DNA from: Pseudomonas sp.
Lineage (GTDB): Bacteria > Pseudomonadota > Gammaproteobacteria > Pseudomonadales > Pseudomonadaceae
Direction of reading: 5' to 3'
Length of the DNA: 64,000 bases
NCBI RefSeq assembly: GCF_002796985.1
Contig: NZ_PEKX01000006.1
Location: forward strand, 62,001-126,000
A program made the translations under genes and the position numbers. Under the pieces are notes generated by a model, which saw only the letters and a list, made by a program, of their open reading frames with translations, made no database searches and was not told the DNA's origin. This document shows, piece after piece, positions 44,241 to 53,289 of this stretch (positions are counted from its first letter, which is position 1; every line of letters begins with the position of its first letter).

Positions 44241-45158
44241 CTATACACGCGGCTCGCTGTTTTCCCTTCCCAGGTTATGCAGCAGCGCTTCCAGCGCGCG
44301 CTGGCCGAGGATGACCAGCCAGCAGGCGAGGATGAAGGGCGCAGTGAACGCGGGCAGGCCGACGAGGGCGAAACAGGGTTGCAGCAGCACCGCCAGGGCA
44401 ATGCCGCACAGTGGCGCCAGCGGGCTGCGGAAGCGCAGCGACAGGGCTATGCCGGCCAGCGCGCCGTTCAGGCCGAGCAGCCCGGCCTGCGCCGAGGCGG
44501 CCGGCAGGTCGAACAGCGGTGCCATGGCCAGTGCTCCGGCGGCGCCGGCCAACGCCCAGAAGGCGGCGCGACGTTCCACCAGCAGCAGGCCGAGGGCGAT
44601 GGTCAGGCCGGCGAGTGGTTCGCCGAGGAAGATCACTTCGCCGAAGCCCTGCGCGGTCGAGTCCAGCAGCGGATTGGCCACGCCGCAGGACAGGCAGGCG
44701 ATGCCGCTCGCTGGTGCAAGGCCGAGCGCCTTGCCCAGCGCTACCGAGACCCAGCCCAGCAGCACGAAGGCCGAGGTATAGGCCGGCAGGCCGAAGCGCC
44801 GGCGCGACTGGCGCAGCAGCACGGCCTGCACGGCGACGCTGGTGAGGATGGCGGCGACGCTGAGCATCACCAGCCCCAGCGACCACTGGAACTGGAAGGG
44901 CAGCAGCAGGCCGATGAGGATCGGGTTGTAGTCGTGCAGGCCGGCGTCGATATCTGCCTGCGATTCACGCACGAAGCGCGCAGTGAGCGGGCCGAGCAGC
45001 GCACCCAGCAGTGCGCCGGGCAGCAGGTGCGGGGCGGACCAGGCGATGGTCAGCAGCAGGATCAGGCCGAAACGGGCGTCGGCCTGCAGGTAGATCTGGC
45101 CGAAGCCGATCAGCCGGGTACGGAGCTGCTGTTTCGGGGGGAACGGGTTCAGGGGCAT
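44241..45158 (-). CDS. Urea transporter (UT family)
   Basis: The 305-aa inner-membrane protein has two homologous halves of hydrophobic helices as in UT channels. Conserved blocks include LLGPLTARFV, YTSAFVLLGWVS and LIFLGEPLAGL-like sequence (GEVIFLGEPLAGLTIALGL). ATG 45158 is chosen by family length; the ribosome site is weak. It likely shares a transcript with the DapF-like gene. No urease genes are in the window. Confidence 0.85.
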   Translation of the reverse strand: MPLNPFPPKQQLRTRLIGFGQIYLQADARFGLILLLTIAWSAPHLLPGALLGALLGPLTARFVRESQADIDAGLHDYNPILIGLLLPFQFQWSLGLVMLSVAAILTSVAVQAVLLRQSRRRFGLPAYTSAFVLLGWVSVALGKALGLAPASGIACLSCGVANPLLDSTAQGFGEVIFLGEPLAGLTIALGLLLVERRAAFWALAGAAGALAMAPLFDLPAASAQAGLLGLNGALAGIALSLRFRSPLAPLCGIALAVLLQPCFALVGLPAFTAPFILACWLVILGQRALEALLHNLGRENSEPRV

Positions 45159-45283
45159 GTTGGTTCTGGGCAGTTGAAAGTGACTCCGCAGCGCCTCGTT
45201 GGGTGTAGGGCATCGAGGCCCCATCGGCGGGCGCTGCGTGAGAACCTTGTGACGCCGCCATACGGAGCCGCGCCACGGGTCTG

Positions 45284-45327
45284 GAAAAAGAAAAGAGGCT
45301 GCCCGCGGGATCACCGCGAACAGCCTC
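45284..45327 (-). terminator. Terminator or attenuator upstream of the urea transporter gene
   Basis: On the minus strand, an imperfect hairpin (GAGGCTG...CGCGG...CCGCG...CAGCCTC, 45327-45295) is followed by TTTTCTTTTT. It ends a minus-strand transcript from 45330-45740 or acts as an attenuator, 126 bp before the transporter start. Confidence 0.65.
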
Positions 45328-45432
45328 GAAAATCCATGGCCAGCATTGGGAGTTGCTGCGTGGGGGCCATGGACCGACAAGCATTCGGTACTCGTGTTTC
45401 TGCTGCTGAAGCACTCAGTAGCAAGGTCAATC

Positions 45433-45480
45433 CCGGACGGACGGGGACGCGGCCCCGTATTCCCGGCCCCGTCCGTCCGG
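45433..45480. repeat. Perfect 14-bp inverted repeat, large hairpin
   Basis: CCGGACGGACGGGG (45433-45446) pairs with CCCCGTCCGTCCGG (45467-45480) around 20 nt. There is no T tract, so it is probably not a terminator. Confidence 0.7.
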
Positions 45481-45547
45481 AAGTGACTCGGTGCGGAGGC
45501 ACGCGCGGTGGCGTGGCTCCTGAACTCGGTGTTTCTCCTGCCAGCCT

Positions 45548-45735
45548 GCTTTCCCTCACCCCAGCCCTGGCTGCGCGCCCCTCTCAGAGGGATAGGGGGC
45601 CGTTCGGTGTGGCTATCAGTCCGGTGCTACCCGGTACGTTCAGGCTGCGCGGTATTTCAAGGAGCGCCACACTTGCCGGCGACTCCGATCAGCTCTCTCT
45701 CCCGCTTGCGGGAGAGGGTTGGAGTGAGGGGCTCT
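45548..45735. repeat. Family-3 repeats between pykF and the urea transporter gene
   Basis: Two C/T-rich palindromes (about 45550-45600 and 45695-45735). The whole 585-bp gap between pykF and the transporter holds these, the hairpin at 45433-45480 and the terminator-like element, but no protein gene that I can support. Confidence 0.65.
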
Positions 45736-45743
45736 GGCTTTTC

Positions 45744-47174
45744 TTAAGCCCCCAATGCCGGTGCTACGGTCTCGATCCGCAGCATGTTGGTGCTGCCCGG
45801 CTGGCCGAAGGGCACGCCGGCGGTGATCACCACAGTGTCGCCACGGCGCGCCATGCGCTGGGCCAGGGCGATGTCCAGGGCGGTGGAGCAGATCTCGTCG
45901 ACATGGGCGAGCTGCGCGTTGACCACCGAATGGACGCCCCAGGCCACGGTCAGGCGGCGGGCGGATTTCAGTTGCGGGGTCAGGCTGAGGATCGGTGCCT
46001 TGGGCCGTTCGCGGGAGGCGCGCAGGGTCGAGGCGCCGGACTCGGTGTAGTTCACCAGCACCGCCACCGGCAGGATGCGGCTGATCCGGCGGATCGCGCA
46101 GCTGATGGCGTCGGACACGGTGGCGTCCGGCTCGGCACGGTTGAGCTCCAGCTGGGCCTGATAGTCCGGCTCGGCTTCGACCTGGCGGATGATCTTCGCC
46201 ATCATTTCCACCGATTCGCGCGGGTATTGGCCCGAGGCGCTCTCGGCGCTGAGCATCACGCAGTCCGCGCCTTCGCTGACGGCGTTGGCAACGTCGGTCA
46301 CCTCGGCGCGGGTCGGCGCCGGGGAGAAACGCATCGATTCGAGCATCTGGGTCGCCACCACCACCGGACGGCCGAGCTGGCGGCAGACCTGGATGATGCG
46401 CTTCTGGATGCCCGGCACGCTCTCGGCCGGCATCTCCACGCCGAGGTCGCCACGGGCGACCATGATCGCGTCGGACAGCTTCGCGATGGCTTCGATGGAC
46501 TGCACCGCCGAGGGCTTCTCGATCTTGGCCATGAGGAAGGCCTTGTCACCGATCAGCTCGCGGGCTTCCTCGATGTCTTCGGGGCGCTGCACGAAGGACA
46601 GGGCTACCCAGTCCACGCCCAGCTCCAGGCCGAAGGTCAGGTCGCGGCGATCCTTGGCGGTCAGCGGGCTGAGCTTGAGCACCGCTTCCGGGACGTTGAC
46701 GCCCTTGCGGTCGGACAGCTCGCCGCTGTTCATCACGCGGGTCTCGATGGCATCGCTGTGGGCGTTGAGCACCTGCAGGCGAATCTTGCCGTCGTCCAGC
46801 AGCAGGCTCATGCCCGGCTCCAGCGCCTGGATGATTTCCGGGTGGGGCAGGGTGACGCGCTTGTCGTCGCCTGGTGCGTCGTTCAGGTCGAGAGTGAAGG
46901 TCTGGCCCTTCTGCAGTTGTACCGCGCCCTCGGCGAAACGACCCACGCGCAGCTTCGGCCCTTGCAGGTCCATGAGGATGCCGATGGGGTAGTTCAGCTC
47001 GGCTTCCACTTCACGTACCCAGGCGAAACGCTGGGCGTGGTCGCTGTACTCGCCGTGGCTGAAGTTCAGGCGGAACAGGTTGGCGCCGGCTTCCACCAGG
47101 GCGCGGATGTCGTCGCGGCTTTTGATCGCCGGGCCCAGGGTGGCGAGAATCTTTACTTTCTTGTCAGGGGTCAT
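45744..47174 (-). CDS. pykF: Pyruvate kinase
   Basis: The 476-aa enzyme converts phosphoenolpyruvate to pyruvate. Motifs: KVKILATLGPA, FRLNFSHGEY, the substrate/metal segment LMAKIEKPSAVQSI, VARGDLGVEMP and TQMLESM. It lacks any N-terminal extension. Its ATG overlaps the stop of ttuD (ATGA), so the glyoxylate route feeds directly into pyruvate in one transcript. The symbol follows PAO1 usage (PA1498). Confidence 0.94.
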   Translation of the reverse strand: MTPDKKVKILATLGPAIKSRDDIRALVEAGANLFRLNFSHGEYSDHAQRFAWVREVEAELNYPIGILMDLQGPKLRVGRFAEGAVQLQKGQTFTLDLNDAPGDDKRVTLPHPEIIQALEPGMSLLLDDGKIRLQVLNAHSDAIETRVMNSGELSDRKGVNVPEAVLKLSPLTAKDRRDLTFGLELGVDWVALSFVQRPEDIEEARELIGDKAFLMAKIEKPSAVQSIEAIAKLSDAIMVARGDLGVEMPAESVPGIQKRIIQVCRQLGRPVVVATQMLESMRFSPAPTRAEVTDVANAVSEGADCVMLSAESASGQYPRESVEMMAKIIRQVEAEPDYQAQLELNRAEPDATVSDAISCAIRRISRILPVAVLVNYTESGASTLRASRERPKAPILSLTPQLKSARRLTVAWGVHSVVNAQLAHVDEICSTALDIALAQRMARRGDTVVITAGVPFGQPGSTNMLRIETVAPALGA

Positions 47175-48442
47175 TTGTCGTTCTCGAGGACCAGAATGGC
47201 GCGGAAGTCGTTGACGTTGGTGCGGGTCGGCTTGGTGATCACCAGGTCGCCCAGTTCGGCGAAGAAGCCGTAGCCGTTGTTGTTGTCGAGCTCGTGCAGC
47301 GGGTTCAGGCCGGCCTTGAGGGCGCGGCTGTAGCTGCATGGGCTCATCAGGGCACCGGCGTTGCTTTCCATGCCGTCGATGCCATCGGTGTCCCCCGCCA
47401 GGGCCCAGAGGTTCGGTTCACCTTTGAGGTCGGCGGTGAGGCTGAGGAGAAACTCGGCGTTGCGTCCGCCACGGCCGTTGCCGCGCACGGTCACGGTGGT
47501 CTCGCCACCGGAGAGGATCAGGCACGGCGCCTTCATCGGCTGGCCATGCTTGCGGATTTGCCGGGCGATGCCGGCGTGGACCTTGGCCACCTCGCGGGAT
47601 TCGCCTTCCAGGTCGCCCAGGATCAGCGTCGGGATGCCGGCGGCTTCAGCCTTGGCAGCGACTGCATCGAGGGCGTGCTGGGGCGTGGCGATCAGCTTGA
47701 AGTGGCTGCGCGACAGGCATTCGTCACCGGGTTTGACGGTCTCCGAGCGTGGGTCTTCCAACCAGGTGCGCACGTGCGCCGGGACGTCGATGGCGTAGCG
47801 CTTGAGGATTGCCAGGGCATCGGCGGAGGTGGTCGGGTCGCCCACGGTGGGGCCGGAAGCGATCACCGTGGCCTCGTCACCGGGCACATCGGAAATCGCG
47901 TAGGTGTACACGCTGGCCGGCCAGCAGGCGCGGGCCAGGCGGCCGCCCTTGATAGCCGAGAGATGCTTGCGCACACAGTTCATTTCGTTGATCGCGGCGC
48001 CGGATTTCAGCAGCGCCTTGTTCACGCTGCGCTTGTCGTCGAGGCTGATGCCTTCGGCGGGCAGGGCGAGCAGGGCGGAGCCGCCGCCGGAGAGCAGGAA
48101 GATCACGCGGTCGTTCTCGGAGAGGCCGCTGATCAGCTCCAGCACACGACGGGCGACGCGTTCACCGGCGTCGTCCGGCACCGGGTGCGAGGCTTCCACC
48201 ACTTCGATGCTGCGGCACTCGGCTCCGTAGCCGTAGGGCGCAACTACCAGGCCTTCGACCTGGCCGTTCCAGTGCTTCTCGGCGACTTCGGCCATGGCCC
48301 CGGCGGCCTTGCCGGCGCCGATGACGATGGTGCGGCCGCCCTGGTCGGCGGGCAGGTGTTGCGCCAGTACCTGGGCCGGATGCGCGGCGGCGATGGCGGT
48401 GTCGAACAGCTCGCGCAGGAAGGCGCGTGGGTCGAGGCTCAT
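47171..48442 (-). CDS. ttuD: Glycerate 2-kinase (MOFRL family; historically hydroxypyruvate reductase TtuD)
   Basis: The 423-aa protein has the MOFRL/DUF4147 architecture: TIVIGAGKAAGAMAEVAE, FLLSGGGSALLALPAEGIS, RKHLSAIKGGRLA and the C-terminal GNGRGGRNAEFLLSL, DTDGIDG. It phosphorylates glycerate for entry into lower glycolysis; older records name it after tartrate utilisation. It overlaps pykF by 4 nt. The leader has an ACAACAAGAA stretch near the ribosome site. Confidence 0.9.
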   Translation of the reverse strand: MSLDPRAFLRELFDTAIAAAHPAQVLAQHLPADQGGRTIVIGAGKAAGAMAEVAEKHWNGQVEGLVVAPYGYGAECRSIEVVEASHPVPDDAGERVARRVLELISGLSENDRVIFLLSGGGSALLALPAEGISLDDKRSVNKALLKSGAAINEMNCVRKHLSAIKGGRLARACWPASVYTYAISDVPGDEATVIASGPTVGDPTTSADALAILKRYAIDVPAHVRTWLEDPRSETVKPGDECLSRSHFKLIATPQHALDAVAAKAEAAGIPTLILGDLEGESREVAKVHAGIARQIRKHGQPMKAPCLILSGGETTVTVRGNGRGGRNAEFLLSLTADLKGEPNLWALAGDTDGIDGMESNAGALMSPCSYSRALKAGLNPLHELDNNNGYGFFAELGDLVITKPTRTNVNDFRAILVLENDK

Positions 48443-48515
48443 GACAGGCTCCGGTGATTCTTGTTGTGGTGTTCCATGGCTCAGGCTTCTGTCGTCAGAA
48501 GGCTCAGCGATGGAA

Positions 48516-48564
48516 TCGAACACCCGGCCGGCGAGGCCGTGATTCCCTACGGCCGGGTGTTCGA
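48516..48564. repeat. Perfect 15-bp inverted repeat
   Basis: TCGAACACCCGGCCG (48516-48530) pairs with CGGCCGGGTGTTCGA (48550-48564) around 19 nt, in the glxR-ttuD gap. It is not followed by T. Confidence 0.75.
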
Positions 48565-48656
48565 GTCGCTTTGCAGCGTGGCGGGCTAAGCCACTCCCAT
48601 AACGTCGCCCGTCACTTTGCTCTTGCTGGCGTTATCCGCCGTACAACTGGCTCTTC

Positions 48657-48738
48657 GTAGGATGGCGTGGAGCGAAGCGATACCCATCGATCCCGGTACC
48701 GCTGAATGATGGGTATCGCAAGCTCCACCCATCCTGCG
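48657..48738. repeat. Family-2 hairpin repeat, complete copy
   Basis: Within the glxR-ttuD intergenic region (306 bp), so it lies inside the presumed operon message and may reduce ttuD-pykF expression relative to glxR. Confidence 0.8.
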
Positions 48739-48748
48739 AAGGCATTTC

Positions 48749-49639
48749 TCAGTCCTTGCGGATGGAGAAGTTGGCCATGTGCTCCAGGCCCTTGATCAGG
48801 CCGGAGTGGTCCCAGTTGCTGCCGCCGATGGCTGCGCAGGTACTGAACACCTGTTGGGCGTTGGCGGTGTTGGGCAGGTTCAGGCCCAGTTCGCGAGCGC
48901 CGGCCAGGGCCAGGTTGAGGTCCTTCTGGTGCAGGCTGATGCGGAAGCCCGGATCGAAGGTGCCCTTGACCATGCGCTCGCCGTGTACTTCGAGGATGCG
49001 CGAGGAGGCGAAGCCGCCCATCAGCGCTTCACGCACCTTGGCCGGGTCGGCGCCGTTCTTGGCGGCGAACAGCAGGGCTTCGGCGACGGCCTGGATGTTC
49101 AGGGCGACGATGATCTGGTTGGCTACCTTGGCGGTCTGGCCATCGCCATTGCCGCCGACGCGGGTGATGTTCTTGCCCATCGCCTGAAGCAGCGGCAGGG
49201 CGCGTTCGAAGGTGTTCGGGCAGCCGCCGACCATGATGCTCAGGGTCGCGGCCTTGGCGCCGACTTCACCGCCGGAAACCGGGGCGTCCAGGTACTGCGC
49301 GCCGGTCGCCTTGATCTTCTCGGCGAAGGTCTTGGTGGCGGTGGGGGAGATCGAGCTCATGTCGATCACCACCTTGTTCGGGCCCACGCCCTCGGCGATG
49401 CCGTCCTTGCGGAACAGCACGTCTTCGACCTGCGGGGTGTCCGGGACCATCACGATGATGAACTCGGCTTCCTGGGCGACTTCCTTGGGGTTGCCCAGGC
49501 CGATGGCGCCGGCTTCGACCAGGGCCGCCGGGGCGGCGTCGTGGTGGGTGGAAACGAAGATCTGGTGACCGGCTTTCTGCAGGTTCTGCGCCATGGGCAG
49601 GCCCATGATGCCGGTGCCGATGAATCCGATTTTGGCCAT
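48749..49639 (-). CDS. glxR: 2-hydroxy-3-oxopropionate (tartronate semialdehyde) reductase
   Basis: The 296-aa NAD(P)-dependent beta-hydroxyacid dehydrogenase begins KIGFIGTGIMGLPMAQNL (Rossmann). The family signature DAPVSGGEVGAKAATLSIMVGG and the catalytic Lys in KVANQIIVALN follow. It reduces tartronate semialdehyde to glycerate. ATG 49639 follows AGGAGAATTCC; just upstream lies AACAAGAACAACC, an Hfq/Crc-like motif. Operon gcl-hyi-glxR. Confidence 0.95.
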   Translation of the reverse strand: MAKIGFIGTGIMGLPMAQNLQKAGHQIFVSTHHDAAPAALVEAGAIGLGNPKEVAQEAEFIIVMVPDTPQVEDVLFRKDGIAEGVGPNKVVIDMSSISPTATKTFAEKIKATGAQYLDAPVSGGEVGAKAATLSIMVGGCPNTFERALPLLQAMGKNITRVGGNGDGQTAKVANQIIVALNIQAVAEALLFAAKNGADPAKVREALMGGFASSRILEVHGERMVKGTFDPGFRISLHQKDLNLALAGARELGLNLPNTANAQQVFSTCAAIGGSNWDHSGLIKGLEHMANFSIRKD

Positions 49640-49708
49640 GAGGAATTCTCCTGGTTGTTCTTGTTAGGCTGGCTGGTGCGCTGCGTACCCAACGCGCCGG
49701 CCGGCGAA

Positions 49709-50491
49709 TCAGATGACGTTGTGGCTCTTCAGCCAGCCGAGGCCAGCTTCGGTAGTGGTCTTGGGCTTGTATTCGCAGCCGACCCAGCCGCGGTAACCGA
49801 TGCGGTCCAGGTGGTCGAACAGGAAGCGATAGTTGATTTCGCCGGTGCCCGGTTCGTGGCGGCCGGGGTTGTCGGCCAGCTGCACGTGGTTGATCGAGGC
49901 GAGGTTCTTCTCGAGGGTGCGCGCCAGGTCACCTTCCATGATCTGCATGTGGTAGATGTCGTACTGCAGGAACAGGTTGGCGCTGCCGACCTTCTCGCGG
50001 ATGTCCTGGGCCTGCTTCGTGGTCTGCAGGTAGAAGCCGGGAATGTCGAGGGTGTTGATCATTTCCATGACCAGCTTGATGCCCGCGGCTTCGAGCTTGC
50101 CCGCCGCGTACTCCAGGTTGTTCAGGAAGGTGTTTTCGATGGTCGCGCAGTCGTAACCCTGCGGACGGATGCCGGCCAGGCAGTTGATCTGGGTGTTGCC
50201 CAGCACCTTGGCGTAGGCGATGGCCTTGTCGACGCCGGCGCGGAATTCCTCGACGCGGTCCGGGTGGCAGGCGATACCGCGCTCGCCCTTGGCCCAGTCG
50301 CCGGCGGGCAGGTTGAACAGCACTTGTTCGAGCTGGTTGGCGTCCAGGCGGGCCTTGATCACCTCGGCCTCGACGTCATACGGAAAGAGGTACTCGACAC
50401 CACTGAAGCCGGCGCGCGCGGCGGCTTCGAAACGGTCGAGGAAGTCCACCTCGGTGAACAGCATGGACAGGTTGGCGCAGAAACGGGGCAT
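49709..50491 (-). CDS. hyi: Hydroxypyruvate isomerase
   Basis: The 260-aa TIM-barrel isomerase interconverts hydroxypyruvate and tartronate semialdehyde. It begins PRFCANLSMLFTEVDFLDRF and carries metal-site blocks VMEMINTLDIPGFYL, QYDIYHMQIMEGDLA and GEINYRFLFDHLD. It sits between gcl and glxR in the order expected for glyoxylate use. Confidence 0.95.
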   Translation of the reverse strand: MPRFCANLSMLFTEVDFLDRFEAAARAGFSGVEYLFPYDVEAEVIKARLDANQLEQVLFNLPAGDWAKGERGIACHPDRVEEFRAGVDKAIAYAKVLGNTQINCLAGIRPQGYDCATIENTFLNNLEYAAGKLEAAGIKLVMEMINTLDIPGFYLQTTKQAQDIREKVGSANLFLQYDIYHMQIMEGDLARTLEKNLASINHVQLADNPGRHEPGTGEINYRFLFDHLDRIGYRGWVGCEYKPKTTTEAGLGWLKSHNVI

Positions 50492-50524
50492 TGGTTGACT
50501 CCTTGATGGCGTGTTGCACGAACA

Positions 50525-50561
50525 GCCCCCTCTCCCATCAGGGAGAGGGTTGGGGAGAGGG
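50525..50561. repeat. Family-3 repeat between gcl and hyi
   Basis: CCCCTCTCCCATCAGGGAGAGG followed by GTTGGGGAGAGGG, a short C/T palindrome in the 120-bp gap. Confidence 0.7.
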
Positions 50562-50611
50562 CGTCACCGCGCGCTCCCGGGTTCGGTACAGCTGATCAGT
50601 CCAGCAGCGGC

Positions 50612-52387
50612 TTAATCCAAGAGAGAGATGGCAGTCGGTGCGTCGATACCCTTGAGCGCCAGCTCTTCGAACTCGTTGACCGCGTTGATTTCGGTACCCA
50701 TGGAGATGTTGGTGACGCGCTCCAGGATGACCTCGACCACCACCGGTACACGGTGCTGCTGCATCAGCTCGCGGGCTTGGGCGAAGGCGGCGCCGATCTG
50801 GTTCGGGTCGGTCACGCGGATCGCCTTGCAACCCAGGCCCTCGACCACGGCCACATGGTCGACGCCGTAGCCGTTGAGCTCCGGTGCGTTGACGTTTTCG
50901 AACGCCAGCTGCACGCAGTAGTCGATCTCGAAGCCGCGCTGCGCCTGACGGATCAGACCCAGGTAGGAGTTGTTCACCAGTACGTGGATGTACGGCAGGT
51001 TGAACTGCGCACCGGCGGCCAGTTCTTCGATCATGAACTGGAAGTCATAGTCGCCCGACAGCGCGACGACCTGACGGCTCGGGTCGGCCTTGACCACGCC
51101 CAGGGCTGCCGGAATGGTCCAGCCCAGCGGGCCGGCCTGGCCACAGTTGATCCAGTGGCGCGGCTTGTAGACGTGGAGGAACTGCGCGCCAGCGATCTGC
51201 GACAGGCCGATGGTGCTGACGTAGCAGGTGTCCTTGCCGAAGAACTCGTTCATTTCTTCGTAGACGCGCTGCGGCTTGACCGGCACGTTGTCGAAGTGGG
51301 TCTTGCGCTGCATCGTGCGCTTGCGCTCGCGGCAGGCTTCGACCCAGGCGCTGCGGTCCTTCAGCTTGCCGGCGGCTTTCCACTCGCGGGCTACTTCGAG
51401 GAACACATCCAGGGCGGAGCCGGCGTCGGAAACAATGCCCAGGTCCGGGGTGAAGACGCGACCGATCTGGGTCGGTTCGATGTCCACGTGGACGAACTTG
51501 CGGCCTGCGGTGTAGACGTCGACCGAACCGGTGTGGCGGTTGGCCCAGCGGTTGCCGATGCCCAGCACCATGTCCGATTCCAGGACGGTGGCGTTGCCGT
51601 AGCGGTGCGAGGTCTGCAGACCGCACATGCCGGCCATCAGCGGGTGATCGTCAGGGATGGTGCCCCAGCCCATCAGGGTCGGGACCACCGGCACGCCGGT
51701 CAGCTCGGCGAACTCCACCAGCTTGTCGGAAGCGTCGGCGTTGATGATGCCGCCGCCGGCGCAGATCAGCGGACGCTCGGCGTCATTGAACAGGGCCAGT
51801 GCTTTTTCAGCCTGGGCGCGGGTGGCCTTGGGCTTGTTCACCGCCAGCGGTTCGTAGGCGTCGATGTCGAATTCGATCTCGGCCATCTGCACGTCGAACG
51901 GCAGGTCGATCAGCACCGGGCCGGGACGGCCGCTGCGCATTTCGAAGAAGGCTTTCTGGAAGGCATAGGGCACCTGGCCCGGCTCCAGCACGGTGGTCGC
52001 CCACTTGGTGACCGGCTTGACGATGCTGGTGATGTCCACGGCCTGGAAGTCTTCCTTGTGCATGCGCGCACGGGGAGCCTGGCCGGTGATGCAGAGGATC
52101 GGGATGGAGTCGGCGGAAGCCGAGTACAGGCCGGTGACCATGTCGGTGCCGGCAGGGCCGGAAGTACCGATGCACACGCCGATGTTGCCGGCGTTGGTGC
52201 GGGTGTAACCCTCAGCCATGTGCGAGGCGCCTTCGACGTGGCGGGCCAGGACGTGATCGATGCCACCGAGTTTCTTCATGGCCGCATACATGGGGTTGAT
52301 GGCGGCGCCCGGCACGCCGAAGGCGGTATCGACACCTTCGCGACGCATGACGAGTACGGCAGCCTCGATTGCTCTCATTCTGGCCAT
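50612..52387 (-). CDS. gcl: Glyoxylate carboligase
   Basis: The 591-aa ThDP enzyme joins two glyoxylates into tartronate semialdehyde with loss of CO2. As in E. coli Gcl, the usual catalytic Glu is replaced by Val in ARHVEGASHMAEGY. ThDP/Mg2+ binding: SGDYDFQFMIEELAAG...VNNSYLGLI. A start at ATG 52387 (MARMRAIEAA) follows CCGAGGAAC. First gene of the operon; its upstream region has several TGTATACA-like sites. Confidence 0.96.
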   Translation of the reverse strand: MARMRAIEAAVLVMRREGVDTAFGVPGAAINPMYAAMKKLGGIDHVLARHVEGASHMAEGYTRTNAGNIGVCIGTSGPAGTDMVTGLYSASADSIPILCITGQAPRARMHKEDFQAVDITSIVKPVTKWATTVLEPGQVPYAFQKAFFEMRSGRPGPVLIDLPFDVQMAEIEFDIDAYEPLAVNKPKATRAQAEKALALFNDAERPLICAGGGIINADASDKLVEFAELTGVPVVPTLMGWGTIPDDHPLMAGMCGLQTSHRYGNATVLESDMVLGIGNRWANRHTGSVDVYTAGRKFVHVDIEPTQIGRVFTPDLGIVSDAGSALDVFLEVAREWKAAGKLKDRSAWVEACRERKRTMQRKTHFDNVPVKPQRVYEEMNEFFGKDTCYVSTIGLSQIAGAQFLHVYKPRHWINCGQAGPLGWTIPAALGVVKADPSRQVVALSGDYDFQFMIEELAAGAQFNLPYIHVLVNNSYLGLIRQAQRGFEIDYCVQLAFENVNAPELNGYGVDHVAVVEGLGCKAIRVTDPNQIGAAFAQARELMQQHRVPVVVEVILERVTNISMGTEINAVNEFEELALKGIDAPTAISLLD

Positions 52388-52413
52388 ATTTTGTTCCTCG
52401 GTTCTTATACTGA

Positions 52414-52646
52414 TTGTGTACAAAAGTTGAGGCGATTCTAGGCAGGCAATTCGGCGAAGGTCAAGATGGGTTGTATACGAGGGACTGAGCGGTCATTTTT
52501 GCTTGGAAGCCTTCTATTTAGATGCTTGCAGGAAAAAGCTGAACGCGGGGTCAAACTATCGTTTGAAAAAATGTATACAAAAATAGATGTGAATTGTCCT
52601 TTTCTGTTGCTTTGAGTGAGACCTTCGGCTACTAGATTGCGTACAG
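52414..52646. promoter_or_regulatory. Cluster of TTGTATACA-like operators between gcl and the GlcG-like gene
   Basis: Four related sites: TTGTGTACAA (52414-52423), TTGTATACG (52471-52479), TGTATACAA (52572-52580) and TTGCGTACAG (52637-52646). A fifth lies upstream of the tetR gene (54075-54086), pointing to that TetR as the common regulator. The 350-bp gap contains no other gene. Confidence 0.6.
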
Positions 52647-52744
52647 ATTTCTGATACGCGTGTGCGCAGCATTCACCTGTGCGCATGCCGTGGCCCCGAC
52701 TTACCGACCTTGATCCGCCTTATCAACTTGAAGAGGAAAACCTC

Positions 52745-53176
52745 ATGAGCATCCTGAGTCTGGAAACCGCACTGGACATTACCCGCCACGCCCTGGTCGC
52801 CAGCCGTGAGCTGTCCACTGCGCCACTGACCATCGCCGTGCTGGACGCCGGCGGGCACTTGCTGAGCCTGCAGCGCGAGGATGGTGCGAGCATGCTTCGT
52901 CCGCAGATCGCCATCGGCAAGGCGTGGGGCGCGGTGGCGTTGGGTAAGTCGTCGCGAGTGCTGGCGGCTGACGCTCAGCAGCGCCCGGCGTTCATCGCGG
53001 CGGTGAACACGCTGGCGCAAGGCAACGTGGTACCCGCACCCGGTGGCGTGCTGATCCGCAATTCGGCCAATGAAGTGATAGGCGCCATCGGCATCAGCGG
53101 CGACGCTTCGGACATCGACGAGCAATGCGCGATCCGTGGCGTGCAGGCGCTGGGCCTGGTCGCCGACGCGGGCTGA
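52745..53176 (+). CDS. GlcG/HbpS-family heme-binding-like protein
   Basis: The 143-aa protein is of the GlcG/HbpS (DUF336) family: LTIAVLDAGGHLLSLQREDGA, AIGKAWGAVALGKSS and GGVLIRNSANEVIGAIGISG. These small proteins accompany glycolate/glyoxylate genes or bind heme or corrinoids; the role here is unproven. Divergent from gcl with shared operators. ATG 52745 has GAGGAAAACC upstream. Confidence 0.88.
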   Translation: MSILSLETALDITRHALVASRELSTAPLTIAVLDAGGHLLSLQREDGASMLRPQIAIGKAWGAVALGKSSRVLAADAQQRPAFIAAVNTLAQGNVVPAPGGVLIRNSANEVIGAIGISGDASDIDEQCAIRGVQALGLVADAG

Positions 53177-53289
53177 TCGAAGCAGGGAAGGGCGCGCGGC
53201 TCATCGCGCGCCTCGCTCCTACGCGCTTCCGGGGTACTTGCAGGGCGGGTGGAGCGAAGCGATACCCATGCTGCAGCGGTTGAAAACCG
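53177..53289. repeat. Half family-2 repeat
   Basis: GGGTGGAGCGAAGCGATACC-CATGCTGC (about 53247-53274) is the left arm only; a mirror arm is missing. Confidence 0.6.

Noticed and set aside
44277..47273. A 998-codon plus-strand frame opposite the urea transporter, pykF and part of ttuD
   Set aside because: It spans several real genes in antisense and the intergenic repeats. The composition is that of a shadow frame.
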